Shown here: in pieces, positions 7,556 through 16,556 of the stretch
How positions within the stretch are numbered: the stretch's first letter is position 1
How the letters are laid out: each line of letters opens with the position of its first letter
Origin: an uncultured Eubacteriales bacterium
GTDB taxonomy: Bacteria > Bacillota > Clostridia > Christensenellales > Aristaeellaceae
DNA: 64,000 nucleotides
Reading direction: 5' to 3'
Assembly: GCA_902799465.1 (NCBI GenBank)
Contig: CADCAS010000001.1
Coordinates: 1-64,000 of the forward strand
Notes under the pieces: generated by a model
The model's database searches: none
What the model saw: only the letters and a program-made list of their open reading frames with translations
Told to the model about the DNA's origin: nothing
Translations under genes and position numbers: made by a program

Positions 7556-9252
7556 CACAGTTTCGTCTTTGTCTCTGCCGCGTCGTCCAGCATGTGGGCG
7601 GCGTGGGAGAGGCTGCTCTCGCTGTCCGTGCCGCCGCCCACCAGGCGGGAAAGCTCCCGGACGCGGCCCTCCCGGTCCAGCCTTCTTACGAAGGTCTGGG
7701 TGCGGTCGTCGGTGGATTGCTTCTCCACCATGAAGTGGGCGTCACCCAGGGCCGCGATCTGGGGCAGATGGGTGATGGCCAGCACCTGCCGGTTTCGCCC
7801 GATCAGGCACATCTTTTCCCCCACCACCTGGGCCATGCGCCCGGACACGCCGGTATCGATCTCGTCGAACACCATGGAATCCACGCCCTCGGCATCCATG
7901 GAAATGACCTTCAGCGCCAGCATCACCCGGGAGATCTCGCCGCCGGAGGCGATGGCCGCCAGGGGCCGGAGGGGCTCGCCGGGATTCGGAGATATCATGA
8001 ACTCCACCCGATCCATGCCCGTGGACAGGGGCTTGGGCTCGGGCTCCACCCTCACCTCGAAGCGGGTCCTGGCCATGCCCAGGTCACTTAGCTGCGCGCA
8101 GATCGCCCCGGACAGCCGCTCCGCCAAAGCCTTGCGCGCGGCGGTCAGCTCCGCGCAGGCCTCCCGAAGCACGCCGTCGGCCTCTTTATAGCGCTTTTTC
8201 AGCGCGGCGATGTTTTCATCTCCCGATTTCAGCTCCTCCAGCCGCTTGGCCGAAGCCGCGCCGAAGTCGATGACCTCCTGGAGGCTCGGCCCGTACTTGC
8301 GCTCCAGCCGCCCGATCAGGTCCAGCCGCGCGGCGATCTTGTCCAGCAGCTCCGGCTCGAACTCCATGTCGTCCATCAGGGCCTGCAATTCATAGCCCAC
8401 GTCCTGCGCCGCGTAGTACAGCTCCCGCAGCCGCCCCGCCAGCGCCCCGTACTTCTCGTCGATGGGCGCGATGTGATCCATGGCCTCTGCGGCGCGCAGC
8501 AGCGCCTCCTGGGCGCTGACCTCCCGTCCCGCGCCCTGGTACACCAGGCCGTAGGCGGTCTCCACGCCGTTTCGGATCTTCTCGGCGTTCTCCAGCACCG
8601 ACAGCTTTTTCGTCAGCTTCTCCTCCTCGCCGGGCTTGAGCTTTGCCGCGGCGATCTCCTGCGCCTGGAAGGAGAGCACGTCAATGAGACGTTCCTTTTC
8701 AGAAACGTCGTTCATCAGCTTTTTCAGTTCTGATCCGATGCGTCCGCGCTCGGCGTGGAGCGCCGCCACCCTCTGAAGCAGCGCCCGGTGCGCCTCCCCG
8801 CCATAGGCGTCCAGAAAGTCCAGATGCCGTGCGGGATTCATCAGTGCCTGGTGCTCGTGCTGGCCGTGCACGTCCATCAGCATGGCCGTCAGGGTCTTCA
8901 ACACGTTCAGCGGCACCACCACGCCGCACACACGGCAGAGGTTGCGCCCGCCCCGGCTCAGCTCCCGCCGCACGATCAGCAGCCCGTCCTCCGGGTCCAT
9001 GCCCTGCTCTCGCGCAAAGGTCAGGGCCTTTTCGTTGCGGGAGATGTCGAACAGCGCCTGCACGCTGCCCTTCTCCGCGCCGGTGCGGATGATGTCGCGA
9101 TCCGCCCGACCGCCCAGGGCCAGATTCACGCTGTCCACCACGATGGACTTGCCCGCGCCGGTCTCGCCGGTGAGCACATTGAAGCCCGGGGCAAACTCGA
9201 TGCGCAGATGCTCGATCAGGGCGATGTTGTCAATGGTCAGTTCCAGCAGCAT
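7555..9252 (-). CDS. recN: DNA repair protein RecN
   Basis: A 565-residue SMC-like ATPase acting early in double-strand break repair. Walker A GETGAGKS lies at residues 29-36, the ABC signature ASGGEISRVML near 435, and Walker B FDEIDTGVSG near 460, with a long coiled-coil region between (about 150-370). It is the last gene of the minus-strand cluster after argR, the same order as in Bacillus. spoIVB and spo0A, which follow recN in B. subtilis, are absent; the shared terminator closes the cluster here. No SOS box was noticed in the 16 nt before the gene. Confidence 0.96.
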   Translation of the reverse strand: MLLELTIDNIALIEHLRIEFAPGFNVLTGETGAGKSIVVDSVNLALGGRADRDIIRTGAEKGSVQALFDISRNEKALTFAREQGMDPEDGLLIVRRELSRGGRNLCRVCGVVVPLNVLKTLTAMLMDVHGQHEHQALMNPARHLDFLDAYGGEAHRALLQRVAALHAERGRIGSELKKLMNDVSEKERLIDVLSFQAQEIAAAKLKPGEEEKLTKKLSVLENAEKIRNGVETAYGLVYQGAGREVSAQEALLRAAEAMDHIAPIDEKYGALAGRLRELYYAAQDVGYELQALMDDMEFEPELLDKIAARLDLIGRLERKYGPSLQEVIDFGAASAKRLEELKSGDENIAALKKRYKEADGVLREACAELTAARKALAERLSGAICAQLSDLGMARTRFEVRVEPEPKPLSTGMDRVEFMISPNPGEPLRPLAAIASGGEISRVMLALKVISMDAEGVDSMVFDEIDTGVSGRMAQVVGEKMCLIGRNRQVLAITHLPQIAALGDAHFMVEKQSTDDRTQTFVRRLDREGRVRELSRLVGGGTDSESSLSHAAHMLDDAAETKTKL

Positions 9253-9268
9253 TTTCCTGTGCTCCCCG

Positions 9269-9721
9269 TCAGCCGTTCAGCAGGGCGTTGATGCGCCCCA
9301 GCACCGACTCCACAGCCTCATTCGAGCGGGCGATGATCAACAGCGTGTTGTCCCCGGCGATGGTGCCCAGCACCTCGCTCCACTTCATGGAGTCGATGGC
9401 CTCGCCCGCCGCGTTGGCGCTGGCGGACAGCGTGGAGATGACGATCAGGTTGTTGACGGATTCGATGTTGACGATGGACTCGGCGAGGATGCGGGCGAAG
9501 CGGTCGTTCATGCCCTTTTCGGCCCGCTCCACCGTGGCGTACTTGTAGCCGCCGTTTTCGGACAGCACCTTCAGAAGCCGCAGCTCCTTGATGTCCCTGG
9601 AGACGGTGGCCTGCGTCACCTTCACGCCCCGCCGTTTCAGCTCCTCCGCCAGCTCCTCCTGGGTCTCTATATCCATGGTTTCAATAATTTCCAATATCAG
9701 ATTGTGACGCGCGCTCTTCAT
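9269..9721 (-). CDS. argR: Arginine repressor ArgR/AhrC
   Basis: A 150-residue regulator. The N-terminal winged helix (residues 1-70, with TQEELAEELKRRG and TQATVSRDIKEL) binds ARG boxes. The C-terminal oligomerisation/arginine-binding domain includes GTIAGDNTLLIIAR near 120-135. Length and both domains are standard. A GTG directly before the chosen ATG could also start translation; GGGGGG is 8-11 nt upstream. It sits between nadK and recN in the spoIIIA-recN cluster. Confidence 0.95.
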   Translation of the reverse strand: MKSARHNLILEIIETMDIETQEELAEELKRRGVKVTQATVSRDIKELRLLKVLSENGGYKYATVERAEKGMNDRFARILAESIVNIESVNNLIVISTLSASANAAGEAIDSMKWSEVLGTIAGDNTLLIIARSNEAVESVLGRINALLNG

Positions 9722-9769
9722 CACGTAAATGCCCCCCGGTCTGTCTCTGCTCTCATAATCTCCATACGA

Positions 9770-10621
9770 TCAATGCGTCCACTCGGACAGCTTGCTCCGA
9801 AGCAAGCCGAAGTTGTTCCGCTCCGTCAGGCGCACAAAGCGCGCCTCGCGCTGGGAGCGGCATATCGTGATTTCCCGTTGTTCACCGGTCAGGGGAATGA
9901 TCCTGCGGCCATCCAGCACCGCCTGCGCCCCGCCCCGGTCGTCCAGCACCCGCACGGTGATGCGGTGGTCCGAGGAGACCACCACAGGCCGCGCGTTCAG
10001 GGTGTGGGGACAGACCGGCGTCAGCACAAAGCAGTCCAGCCCCGGCAGCACGATGGGCCCGCCGGAGGACAGCGAATAGGCGGTGGAGCCGGTGGCGGTG
10101 GCCACGATCAGGCCGTCGCCGGAGATGCAGTCCACCAGTGCGCCGTCCGCCTCGTACTCCAGCGATAGTATGCGCACCGAGGGCGTCGAGCGGGTGATGA
10201 TGATGTCGTTGAGGGCGAACATCCGCGTCTCGTCGCAGCCCTCCACGGTCATCGTCATGCGCGCGTCGATGGCGTAATCCCCCGCCAGCGCGCGATCGAT
10301 CATCTCCTCGCTCAGATCCTGAGTCTCCAGCTCCGTCAAGAAGCCCAGCCGCCCCAGGTTGATGCCGAGTATCGGCAGGTCATAGGGTATGGCGTGGTCC
10401 AGCGCCGAGAGTATCGTGCCGTCCCCGCCCAGAACGATCAGCAGCTGGCAGCGCTGAAAGGCGTCGCAGAGGTAATCCGGGCGTCCCAGCTGGGCGTAAA
10501 GCTCACCGTTGACGCAGATCTCCACCCCGCGTGCTTCCAGCATGCGCGTCAGACGGAGGGCCACCTCCAGACCCGTGCGTTTGGTGGAATTCCAGTGAAT
10601 ACCCACGCACTGAACGGTCAT
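9770..10621 (-). CDS. nadK: NAD kinase
   Basis: A 283-residue ATP-NAD kinase making NADP from NAD. The catalytic GGDGT motif is near residue 65 and NLGRLGFLTE near 90, with the NDI-type motif (ALNDIIITR) and GSTAYSLSSGGP in the C-terminal beta domain. GAGGGG lies 7 nt before the ATG at 10621, so the in-frame start ten codons upstream (10651) is rejected. Insertion of nadK between tlyA and argR is common in Clostridia. A terminator and a perfect 12-bp palindrome separate it from tlyA, so it may have its own promoter. Confidence 0.95.
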   Translation of the reverse strand: MTVQCVGIHWNSTKRTGLEVALRLTRMLEARGVEICVNGELYAQLGRPDYLCDAFQRCQLLIVLGGDGTILSALDHAIPYDLPILGINLGRLGFLTELETQDLSEEMIDRALAGDYAIDARMTMTVEGCDETRMFALNDIIITRSTPSVRILSLEYEADGALVDCISGDGLIVATATGSTAYSLSSGGPIVLPGLDCFVLTPVCPHTLNARPVVVSSDHRITVRVLDDRGGAQAVLDGRRIIPLTGEQREITICRSQREARFVRLTERNNFGLLRSKLSEWTH

Positions 10622-10655
10622 GTCGGTCCCCTCTTTTCCGTTTTTAGTCAATTTA

Positions 10656-10685
10656 ACAAAGTCAAAACCTGGATTTTGACTTTGT
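10656..10685. promoter_or_regulatory. Perfect 12-bp palindrome upstream of nadK
   Basis: ACAAAGTCAAAA, 6-nt spacer CCTGGA, TTTTGACTTTGT. It lies 35-65 nt before the nadK start in an AT-rich pocket, after the tlyA terminator. It contains TTGAC motifs on both strands, so it could be an operator overlapping a -35 region. Confidence 0.55.
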
Positions 10686-10734
10686 CAACGCGCTTGCTCA
10701 ACAGCATATCATTTCTATATAAATATAATATACA

Positions 10735-10763
10735 AAAGGGGGCCCGCCTTACAAGCCCCCTTT
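10735..10763 (-). terminator. Terminator overlapping the tlyA stop codon
   Basis: Minus strand AAAGGGGGC ... GCCCCCTTTT; the upstream arm lies within the last codons of tlyA. It separates the dxs-tlyA block from nadK. Confidence 0.75.
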
Positions 10764-11579
10764 GGTCGATTTAGAAAAAAAGTCATAAGCCCGGTCGATT
10801 GTGACCTGAATCGCATCGTCGTTTACATTTCCGCCGCAATTGCCGTCTCTCGTCATAAAAAACAGGAATTCGATGTTGCCCTCGGGACCCCGGATGGGTG
10901 AAAAGTCCACCCCCGAGAGGACCCAGCCGGTGGTGGGGACGAAGGCGGCGAGGTCTTTGAGCACGGTCTCATGGACCCTGCGCTCGCGAACCACGCCCTT
11001 CTCTCCCACATCCGCCTTCTCCGCCTCGAACTGCGGCTTCACCAGCGCCACGAAGGCCGCATCCGCCCCCTCCAGCACCGAAAGCGCCGCGGGCAGAACC
11101 GCCTTGAGGGAGATGAAGGACACGTCCGTGGCCCCGAAGCCCGGACGCGGGTCGAAGGCGTCGGGCGTCAAAAAGCGTGCGTTGGTCCGTTCCATCACGG
11201 TGACCCTCGGGTCGCTGCGCAGGCGGTAGTCCAGCAGGTTGTAGCCCACGTCCACCGAATACACCCGCCTGGCCCCCGCCCGGAGCATCACGTCGGTAAA
11301 GCCCCCGGTGGACGCGCCCACATCCACGCAGGCCCTGTCTTTGAGGTCGATGGGAAAGACCTCCAGCGCCTTCTTCAGCTTGTGCGCCCCGCGGCTCACG
11401 TAGGCGTCCAGCGCGCCCCGCACCCGGAGGGTCTCCCCCGGCTTGAGCATTTCGCTGGCGCACAGGATCTTCCGATCCCCCGCCATCACCCGGCCCTCCA
11501 TGATGAGCGCGCGGGCCAGGGCGATGCTTTCCAGGTTCAGATCCTCGTAAAGCGCCTCGTCGGCGCGACGCTTCTTCAT
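10749..11579 (-). CDS. tlyA: TlyA-family rRNA 2'-O-methyltransferase / hemolysin-like
   Basis: A 276-residue protein with an N-terminal S4-type RNA-binding domain (about 1-65, ALARALIMEGRVMAG) and an FtsJ/RrmJ-type SAM methyltransferase fold (VDVGASTGGFTDVMLRAGA near 85-105). Relatives methylate cytidine 2'-O positions in rRNA. The start overlaps the dxs stop by ATGA, indicating translational coupling. Its position after dxs is the same as yqxC in B. subtilis. Confidence 0.92.
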   Translation of the reverse strand: MKKRRADEALYEDLNLESIALARALIMEGRVMAGDRKILCASEMLKPGETLRVRGALDAYVSRGAHKLKKALEVFPIDLKDRACVDVGASTGGFTDVMLRAGARRVYSVDVGYNLLDYRLRSDPRVTVMERTNARFLTPDAFDPRPGFGATDVSFISLKAVLPAALSVLEGADAAFVALVKPQFEAEKADVGEKGVVRERRVHETVLKDLAAFVPTTGWVLSGVDFSPIRGPEGNIEFLFFMTRDGNCGGNVNDDAIQVTIDRAYDFFSKSTKGGL

Positions 11580-13447
11580 TTCAACTCACCCAGCCGCTTC
11601 AATATGGAGTCGGTGATCTTCAGCGGCGTCAGCCCGCACGCCTCCAGCTGCTCGGCGGTGGAGGCGTGGCTCACGAAGCGGTCCGGCACGCCCAGGCACA
11701 GCGTGGGCGTTTCGATGCCCGCGAGGCTCAGCGCGTCCAGCACGCCCTCGCCGAAGCCCCCGGCCAGCACGTTCTCCTCCACGGTGACCACCAGCTTCGC
11801 CCTTCGCGCCTGCTCTGTCAGCAGCTTCTCGTCCAGGGGCTTGATGAACCGCGCGTCCGCCACGCCGGCGCTGACGCCCTTTCCCATCAGCTCGATGGTC
11901 GCCTGCATGGCCAGCTGCACCATGCGGCCCACGGCGAAGATCATCACGTCCCCGGAGCTCAAGAGCTCCCACTCGCCGATGCCGAAGTCCCGCTGGGCCT
12001 GTATGCCGGGGCCCATGTCCTCGCCGTTCTTGGGATAGCGGATGGCCATGGGCTGATCCAGCGTGGCGCTCAGGGCCACCAGCTTCTTGAGGTCCCGCAC
12101 GTCCCGGGGCGAGGCGATGACCAGGTTGGGGATGCTGCGCAGATAGCTTAAATCGAACACGCCCTGGTGGGTCGCGCCGTCGCCGCCCACCAGCCCCGCG
12201 CGGTCGATCAGAAAGGTCACGGGCAGGCCGTTTCGGCACACGTCCATGGCGATCTGGTCGTAGGCGCGCTGGAGGAAGGTGGAGTAGATGCCCACATAGG
12301 GCTTCATCCCCTGGGAGGCCATGCCCGCCGCCATGGTGACGGCGTGCTCCTCGGCAATGCCCACGTCGAAGAACCGCTGGGGATGTGCCTCGCCGAACAC
12401 ATCCAGGCCCGTGCCCCCGGCCATGGCGGCGGTGACGGCGCAGATGCGGATGTCGTTCTCCGCCAGCTCTGCCAGCTGCCGCGCCGCGACCTGGCCCATG
12501 GCGATGCCGCCGCTCTTACGCGCCTCCCCAGATTCCACCAGGAACGGGGCCACGCCGTGGTACTCGTCTGGATGCTCCTCCGCGGGGGTGTAGCCCCGGC
12601 CCTTCTGGGTCACCGCGTGGATCAGCACCGGCTCCGGGTCCCGGGAATCCCTGGCCCGCCTGAGGACGCGGATCAGGTGCTTGATGTCATGCCCGTCGAT
12701 GGGACCGATGTACGAAAAACCCAATGCGTCGAAGAACTTGCCGTCCACGAACAGCGATTTCAGGAAGTCACGCACCTTTTCCAAAAACCGGAACACGGGC
12801 ATGCCCACGTGGGGAATGCGGTTCAGCCCCCGGCGGATCCCCCGCTTGATGGCCCGGTAGGTCACGCTCTGGCGCAGGCCCGTGAGGTAGTTGCTCATCG
12901 CGCCCACATTGCGGGAGATTGACATGGCGTTGTCGTTGAGTATGACGATCATGCGCGCGCCCGACTGGCCCGCGTCGTTCAGGGCCTCGTAGCACATGCC
13001 GCCGGTCAGCGCGCCGTCTCCCACCAGGGCCACCACGCTGTAGTCGCCGCCCATGATGTCCCGCGTGCGGGCCATGCCGAGCGCCGCCGAGATGGCCGTG
13101 GAGGCGTGCCCGGCGGTGAAGGCGTCGTACTCGCTCTCCTCCGCCTGGGGAAAGCCGCTGACGCCGCCCTTGCCCCGCAGCTTCTGAAAGCCCTGATAGC
13201 GCCCGGTGAGCAGCTTGTGGGCGTAGCACTGGTGCCCCACGTCGAAGACCAGCTTGTCCTCCGGGGCGTCGAACACGTAATGGATCGCCAGCGTCAGCTC
13301 CACCATGCCCAGATTGGACGCCAAGTGGCCGCCCCGGTCCGAAACCACCTTGATGATCTCCGTCCGAAGCTCCTCCGCCAGCACCCGCAGCTGCTTGATG
13401 TTCAGTTTTTTGATGTCAGAGGGATCGTTTATATTTTCGAGGTACAT
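11576..13447 (-). CDS. dxs: 1-deoxy-D-xylulose-5-phosphate synthase
   Basis: A 623-residue TPP enzyme that condenses pyruvate and glyceraldehyde-3-phosphate in the first step of the MEP isoprenoid pathway. The TPP/Mg motif GDGALTGGMCYEALND lies near residue 142, GHQCYAHKLLTGR near 70, and the catalytic Glu of AEEHAVTMAAG near 365. The SD is weak (GGCGGT about 10 nt before the ATG). It is separated from ispA by repeat element E3 but probably remains in the same transcription unit. Confidence 0.96.
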   Translation of the reverse strand: MYLENINDPSDIKKLNIKQLRVLAEELRTEIIKVVSDRGGHLASNLGMVELTLAIHYVFDAPEDKLVFDVGHQCYAHKLLTGRYQGFQKLRGKGGVSGFPQAEESEYDAFTAGHASTAISAALGMARTRDIMGGDYSVVALVGDGALTGGMCYEALNDAGQSGARMIVILNDNAMSISRNVGAMSNYLTGLRQSVTYRAIKRGIRRGLNRIPHVGMPVFRFLEKVRDFLKSLFVDGKFFDALGFSYIGPIDGHDIKHLIRVLRRARDSRDPEPVLIHAVTQKGRGYTPAEEHPDEYHGVAPFLVESGEARKSGGIAMGQVAARQLAELAENDIRICAVTAAMAGGTGLDVFGEAHPQRFFDVGIAEEHAVTMAAGMASQGMKPYVGIYSTFLQRAYDQIAMDVCRNGLPVTFLIDRAGLVGGDGATHQGVFDLSYLRSIPNLVIASPRDVRDLKKLVALSATLDQPMAIRYPKNGEDMGPGIQAQRDFGIGEWELLSSGDVMIFAVGRMVQLAMQATIELMGKGVSAGVADARFIKPLDEKLLTEQARRAKLVVTVEENVLAGGFGEGVLDALSLAGIETPTLCLGVPDRFVSHASTAEQLEACGLTPLKITDSILKRLGELK

Positions 13448-13497
13448 TTGATGTTTACCGCCGTGATTGCTTTTTATAGTATCTGTCCGGTCTTCTC

Positions 13498-13682
13498 GAT
13501 AAATTGGGGGTTGTCGAATGAGGAATTAGGAATGAGGAATTATAAATGGCTCGGCTGCGTAGAGGCGGCGATACGCTGCTCGTCAGCCAGTACGTATTGT
13601 TTCGATATATGGCGGGCGGTGCTATTAATTCCTAATTCCTCATTCCTCATTCCTAATTCTCCCCGCCAAATCCCCATTTATC
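13498..13682. repeat. Heptamer-bordered intergenic element E3 (GGAATKA units)
   Basis: The left arm (13516-13543) has GGAATTA/GGAATGA units. The right arm (13622-13660) has the complementary TAATTCC/TCATTCC units. Outside these, GATAAATTGGGG pairs with CCCCATTTATC with one mismatch. The interior holds AGTACGTATTGTTTCGAT (about 13589-13606), the same string as in element E9, followed by GGCGGGCGG. It occupies the whole ispA-dxs interval and shows no ORF. Confidence 0.85.
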
Positions 13683-13705
13683 AAGGACCTGACCATTATG
13701 CCCCA

Positions 13706-14611
13706 TTACCGCTTCCGTCCCACCATGGAGTCCACGAGGTCCGCGAAGAACGCGGCCCTGTCTCCGAAGATGGACAGCGCGTCCAGGGCCTCCTGATGGA
13801 GGCGCTCGACCAGCCTTTGGGTGCCCTCCAGCCCGTAGGCGGAGACGCAGGTGAGCTTGCCGCTCTCGGCGTCCTTGCCCAGGGTCTTGCCCACGTCAGC
13901 CGTGTCGCCGGTCACGTCCAGCAGATCGTCGGTGGCCTGGAACAGCCTGCCGAAGGCGTCGCCGTAGCGGGTCAGCGCGTCCAGGGCGTCCTCGTCCGCG
14001 CCGCACAGCCGCGCCGCCGCCCGCAGGGGATAGATGAACATGCAGGCGGTCTTGTTGCGCTGGATGTACTCCAGGGCACGGGTGTCCGCGACGCGGTTGG
14101 CCTCGCAGTACAGGTCCATCACCTGGCCCGCGATCATGCCCGTGACCCCGGCGCCCGTGGCGATCTCATGGATGGCCTGGAGGCTTTTGTGGGCGCGCTC
14201 CGGATGGCGCAGCGCCGCGGCCAGCATCGTCTCGAAGGCGCAGTTCAGCAGCCCGTCCCCCGCCAGTATGGCCTGGCCCACGCCGAAGACCACGTGGTTG
14301 GTGGGGCGGCCCCGGCGCAGGGTGTCGTCGTCCATGCCGGGGAGGTCGTCGTGGATCAGGGAATAGGTGTGGATCATCTCCACCGCGCAGGCGAAGTCCA
14401 GCGCCGCGTCCACATCGCCGCCCAGCAGCTCCACCGCCGCCAGCAGCATCGCGGGCCTGAGCCGCTTGCCGCCTGCCTCCAGACTGTAGCGCATGGACCG
14501 GCTCAACAGCCAGGGCATCTCCCCGATCTCATACGCGCCCTCAGGGATCACCGCGGGGATCTCAGCGAGGCGTCGGTTGACGATCTCGGCGTAGGCTTTC
14601 AAATCGTTCAT
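13706..14611 (-). CDS. ispA: Short-chain polyprenyl diphosphate synthase (FPP synthase)
   Basis: A 301-residue trans-prenyltransferase making farnesyl (or geranylgeranyl) diphosphate from IPP and DMAPP. The first aspartate-rich motif DDLPGMDDD is near residue 86 and the second, TDDLLDVTGD, near 224; GGKRLRP near 48 binds substrate. The start overlaps the xseB stop (ATGA) with GGAGGAG upstream, so the two are coupled. It pairs with dxs downstream for isoprenoid supply. Confidence 0.95.
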   Translation of the reverse strand: MNDLKAYAEIVNRRLAEIPAVIPEGAYEIGEMPWLLSRSMRYSLEAGGKRLRPAMLLAAVELLGGDVDAALDFACAVEMIHTYSLIHDDLPGMDDDTLRRGRPTNHVVFGVGQAILAGDGLLNCAFETMLAAALRHPERAHKSLQAIHEIATGAGVTGMIAGQVMDLYCEANRVADTRALEYIQRNKTACMFIYPLRAAARLCGADEDALDALTRYGDAFGRLFQATDDLLDVTGDTADVGKTLGKDAESGKLTCVSAYGLEGTQRLVERLHQEALDALSIFGDRAAFFADLVDSMVGRKR

Positions 14612-14829
14612 GCTTTATTCTCCTCCGCGAGGGCACGTTCGCCGGTCTCCGTCAGCACGCGGATGCGCTTGTCGCCCTCGTCCAGCAGCCTGGACAGCTC
14701 CGCCTTCAGCTTCACGGCCTTTTCGTAGGTCTTGAAGGACTCCTCCAGCGGCATCTGTCCGGCCTCCAGGGCCTGCACCAGCGCCTCCAAGGTCTCCATG
14801 CCCTCTTCAAACGTGATCTTCTTTGCCAT
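14608..14829 (-). CDS. xseB: Exodeoxyribonuclease VII small subunit
   Basis: A 73-residue helical protein (MAKKITFEEGMETLEALV...) matching the XseB family, which forms the regulatory collar of exonuclease VII with XseA. The ATG at 14829 has GGGGAGAG upstream and lies inside the xseA 3' end, giving a 23-nt overlap. A longer reading in this frame (to 15072) is only an antisense-like shadow inside xseA. Confidence 0.93.
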   Translation of the reverse strand: MAKKITFEEGMETLEALVQALEAGQMPLEESFKTYEKAVKLKAELSRLLDEGDKRIRVLTETGERALAEENKA

Positions 14830-16048
14830 CTTTGCTCTCCCCCGGCTGTATCGTCGTGACCCGCGCGCACAGCGTGCCGTCGGCCATGCGCACCGTGATG
14901 TCCTGTCCCGGGCGGGCGTCCCCGACCCCGGTAAGCAGCCCTTCGCCGTCGGAAACCACGGCGTAGCCGCGCTCCAGCACCGCGGACGGGTCCAATGCCC
15001 GCAGGCTTGCCGCGGCGTGGTCCAGGCGGGTCCGGGCCTTTTGCTGTATGAGCAGCAGCGCCCGCATCGCACGGTTCCCTGCCAGCTCCAGCGCGGCCCT
15101 CCGCGGCGCGATCAGTGCCTCCGCAGGCCGCTGCATCACGGATGCGGCGCAGGCGCGATCCAGCTTCAGACGCCGCATGCGCTGCCCGTTTTCAAGGGCG
15201 CGGGACAGCCGCTTCACGGCGTCGTCCAGCGCGGCCTGCAATTCCGCCAGCACCGGCACCGCCAGCTCCGCCGCGGCAGAGGGCGTGGGCGCGCGCAGAT
15301 CGGCCACGAAGTCGGCGATGGTGAAGTCGATCTCGTGCCCCACGCAGGAGATCACCGGGATGCGGGAGGCGGCGATGGCCCGGGCCACCGGCTCCTCGTT
15401 GAAGGCCCAAAGGTCCTCCATGGAGCCGCCGCCGCGGCCCACCAGCAGCACGTCGGCCTCGCCCTGCCGGTTCAGGCGCTCGATCGCGCGGACGATCTCC
15501 CCCGCCGCCGACGCGCCCTGCACCGCGCAGGGAGCCACGATTATGCCCACATTGGGATTGCGGCGACGTGCGATTTGCAGGATGTCACGAATTGCCGCGC
15601 CCGTCTCCGAGGTCGCCACGCCGATGACCCTGGGCAGGGTGGGAATGGGCCGCTTTCGGGCGGGATCGAACAGTCCCTCGGCCTGCAGCTTCTTCTTCAG
15701 CGCCTCGAACCGCGCGAACAGGTCCCCCTGTCCCGCCTTGTGCATGGCGTTGACGTAGAGCTGATAGCTCCCGTCCCGCGTAAACAGCGACGCTGCGCCC
15801 CTTGCCACCACGCGCATGCCGTCGGCGGGAGCGAAGTCCAGGCCCATGGCGTTCTGGCGAAACATCACGCACTGCACCCGGGCGTTCTCATCCTTCAGAT
15901 AGAAGTAGCGGTGTCCGCTGTAGTGGTGCTTGTAGCCAGAGATCTCCCCGCTGACCTCCACATTGCGCAGAAGCGGGTCCCCGGCCAGCAGCCTGCGGGC
16001 GTACTCGTTTAACTCCGTGACCGACAGCGGCGCGGTTTCATTCAACAT
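14807..16048 (-). CDS. xseA: Exodeoxyribonuclease VII large subunit
   Basis: A 413-residue catalytic subunit that degrades single-stranded DNA from both ends. The N-terminal OB-fold (SVTELNEYARRLLAGDPLLRNVEVSGEISGYKHH, residues 6-100) and the central catalytic region (GVATSETGAAIRDIL; ADVLLVGRGGGSMEDLWAFNEE; SCVGHEIDFTIADFVADLRAPTPS) are intact. It starts one base after the nusB stop, so it is in the same operon. Confidence 0.96.
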   Translation of the reverse strand: MLNETAPLSVTELNEYARRLLAGDPLLRNVEVSGEISGYKHHYSGHRYFYLKDENARVQCVMFRQNAMGLDFAPADGMRVVARGAASLFTRDGSYQLYVNAMHKAGQGDLFARFEALKKKLQAEGLFDPARKRPIPTLPRVIGVATSETGAAIRDILQIARRRNPNVGIIVAPCAVQGASAAGEIVRAIERLNRQGEADVLLVGRGGGSMEDLWAFNEEPVARAIAASRIPVISCVGHEIDFTIADFVADLRAPTPSAAAELAVPVLAELQAALDDAVKRLSRALENGQRMRRLKLDRACAASVMQRPAEALIAPRRAALELAGNRAMRALLLIQQKARTRLDHAAASLRALDPSAVLERGYAVVSDGEGLLTGVGDARPGQDITVRMADGTLCARVTTIQPGESKDGKEDHV

Positions 16049-16049
16049 G

Positions 16050-16454
16050 CTATGCGTTCTCCTCGAGGCTTCGGGCCAGGTTGCCCAGCACGCCGTTGAC
16101 GAAGGAACCGGCCTTGTCGGTGGAGAACTGGTTGGCCAGGTCCACGGCCTCGTTGATGACGATCCCCCGCGGGGTCTCGGTGTACATCAGTTCATAGGCC
16201 GCAAGCCGCAGTATCGCCAAGTCGACGCGGGTCAGGCGCTCCAGCGTCCAGCCCCTAAGGAAGCCCGCGATCTTCTCGTCCAGCGCGTCCGCGTTTTGCT
16301 TGACGCCCTCCGCCAGCGCGTTCATGAAGTCCGTCTCCTCCTCGCCGGGGGCGATCTCCAGCAGCCCCAGCCGGGTCTCCTCGCCGCCGTCGCCGCCCAT
16401 CTCCCATTCGTAGATCAGCTTCATCGCCTGGGCGCGCGCAGTCTTTCTATCCAT
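16050..16454 (-). CDS. nusB: Transcription antitermination factor NusB
   Basis: A 134-residue all-helical protein of the NusB family (MDRKTARAQAMKLIYEWE..., with the typical VDLAILRLAAYELMY and VINEAVDLANQFSTDKAGSFVNGVLG segments). It binds boxA RNA with NusE in rRNA transcription. Its position after the Asp23-type genes and before xseA follows the Bacillus order, but folD is missing. The SD is weak. Confidence 0.95.
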   Translation of the reverse strand: MDRKTARAQAMKLIYEWEMGGDGGEETRLGLLEIAPGEEETDFMNALAEGVKQNADALDEKIAGFLRGWTLERLTRVDLAILRLAAYELMYTETPRGIVINEAVDLANQFSTDKAGSFVNGVLGNLARSLEENA

Positions 16455-16556
16455 AGTGTTACCAGCCTTTATCTCATATTATGTTCGGACCGACGCAATA
16501 CACAACTATTGCGGTGGCGCTGTGTTCGCGCCGCCGCAATAGGCATTGGGCGTTGA

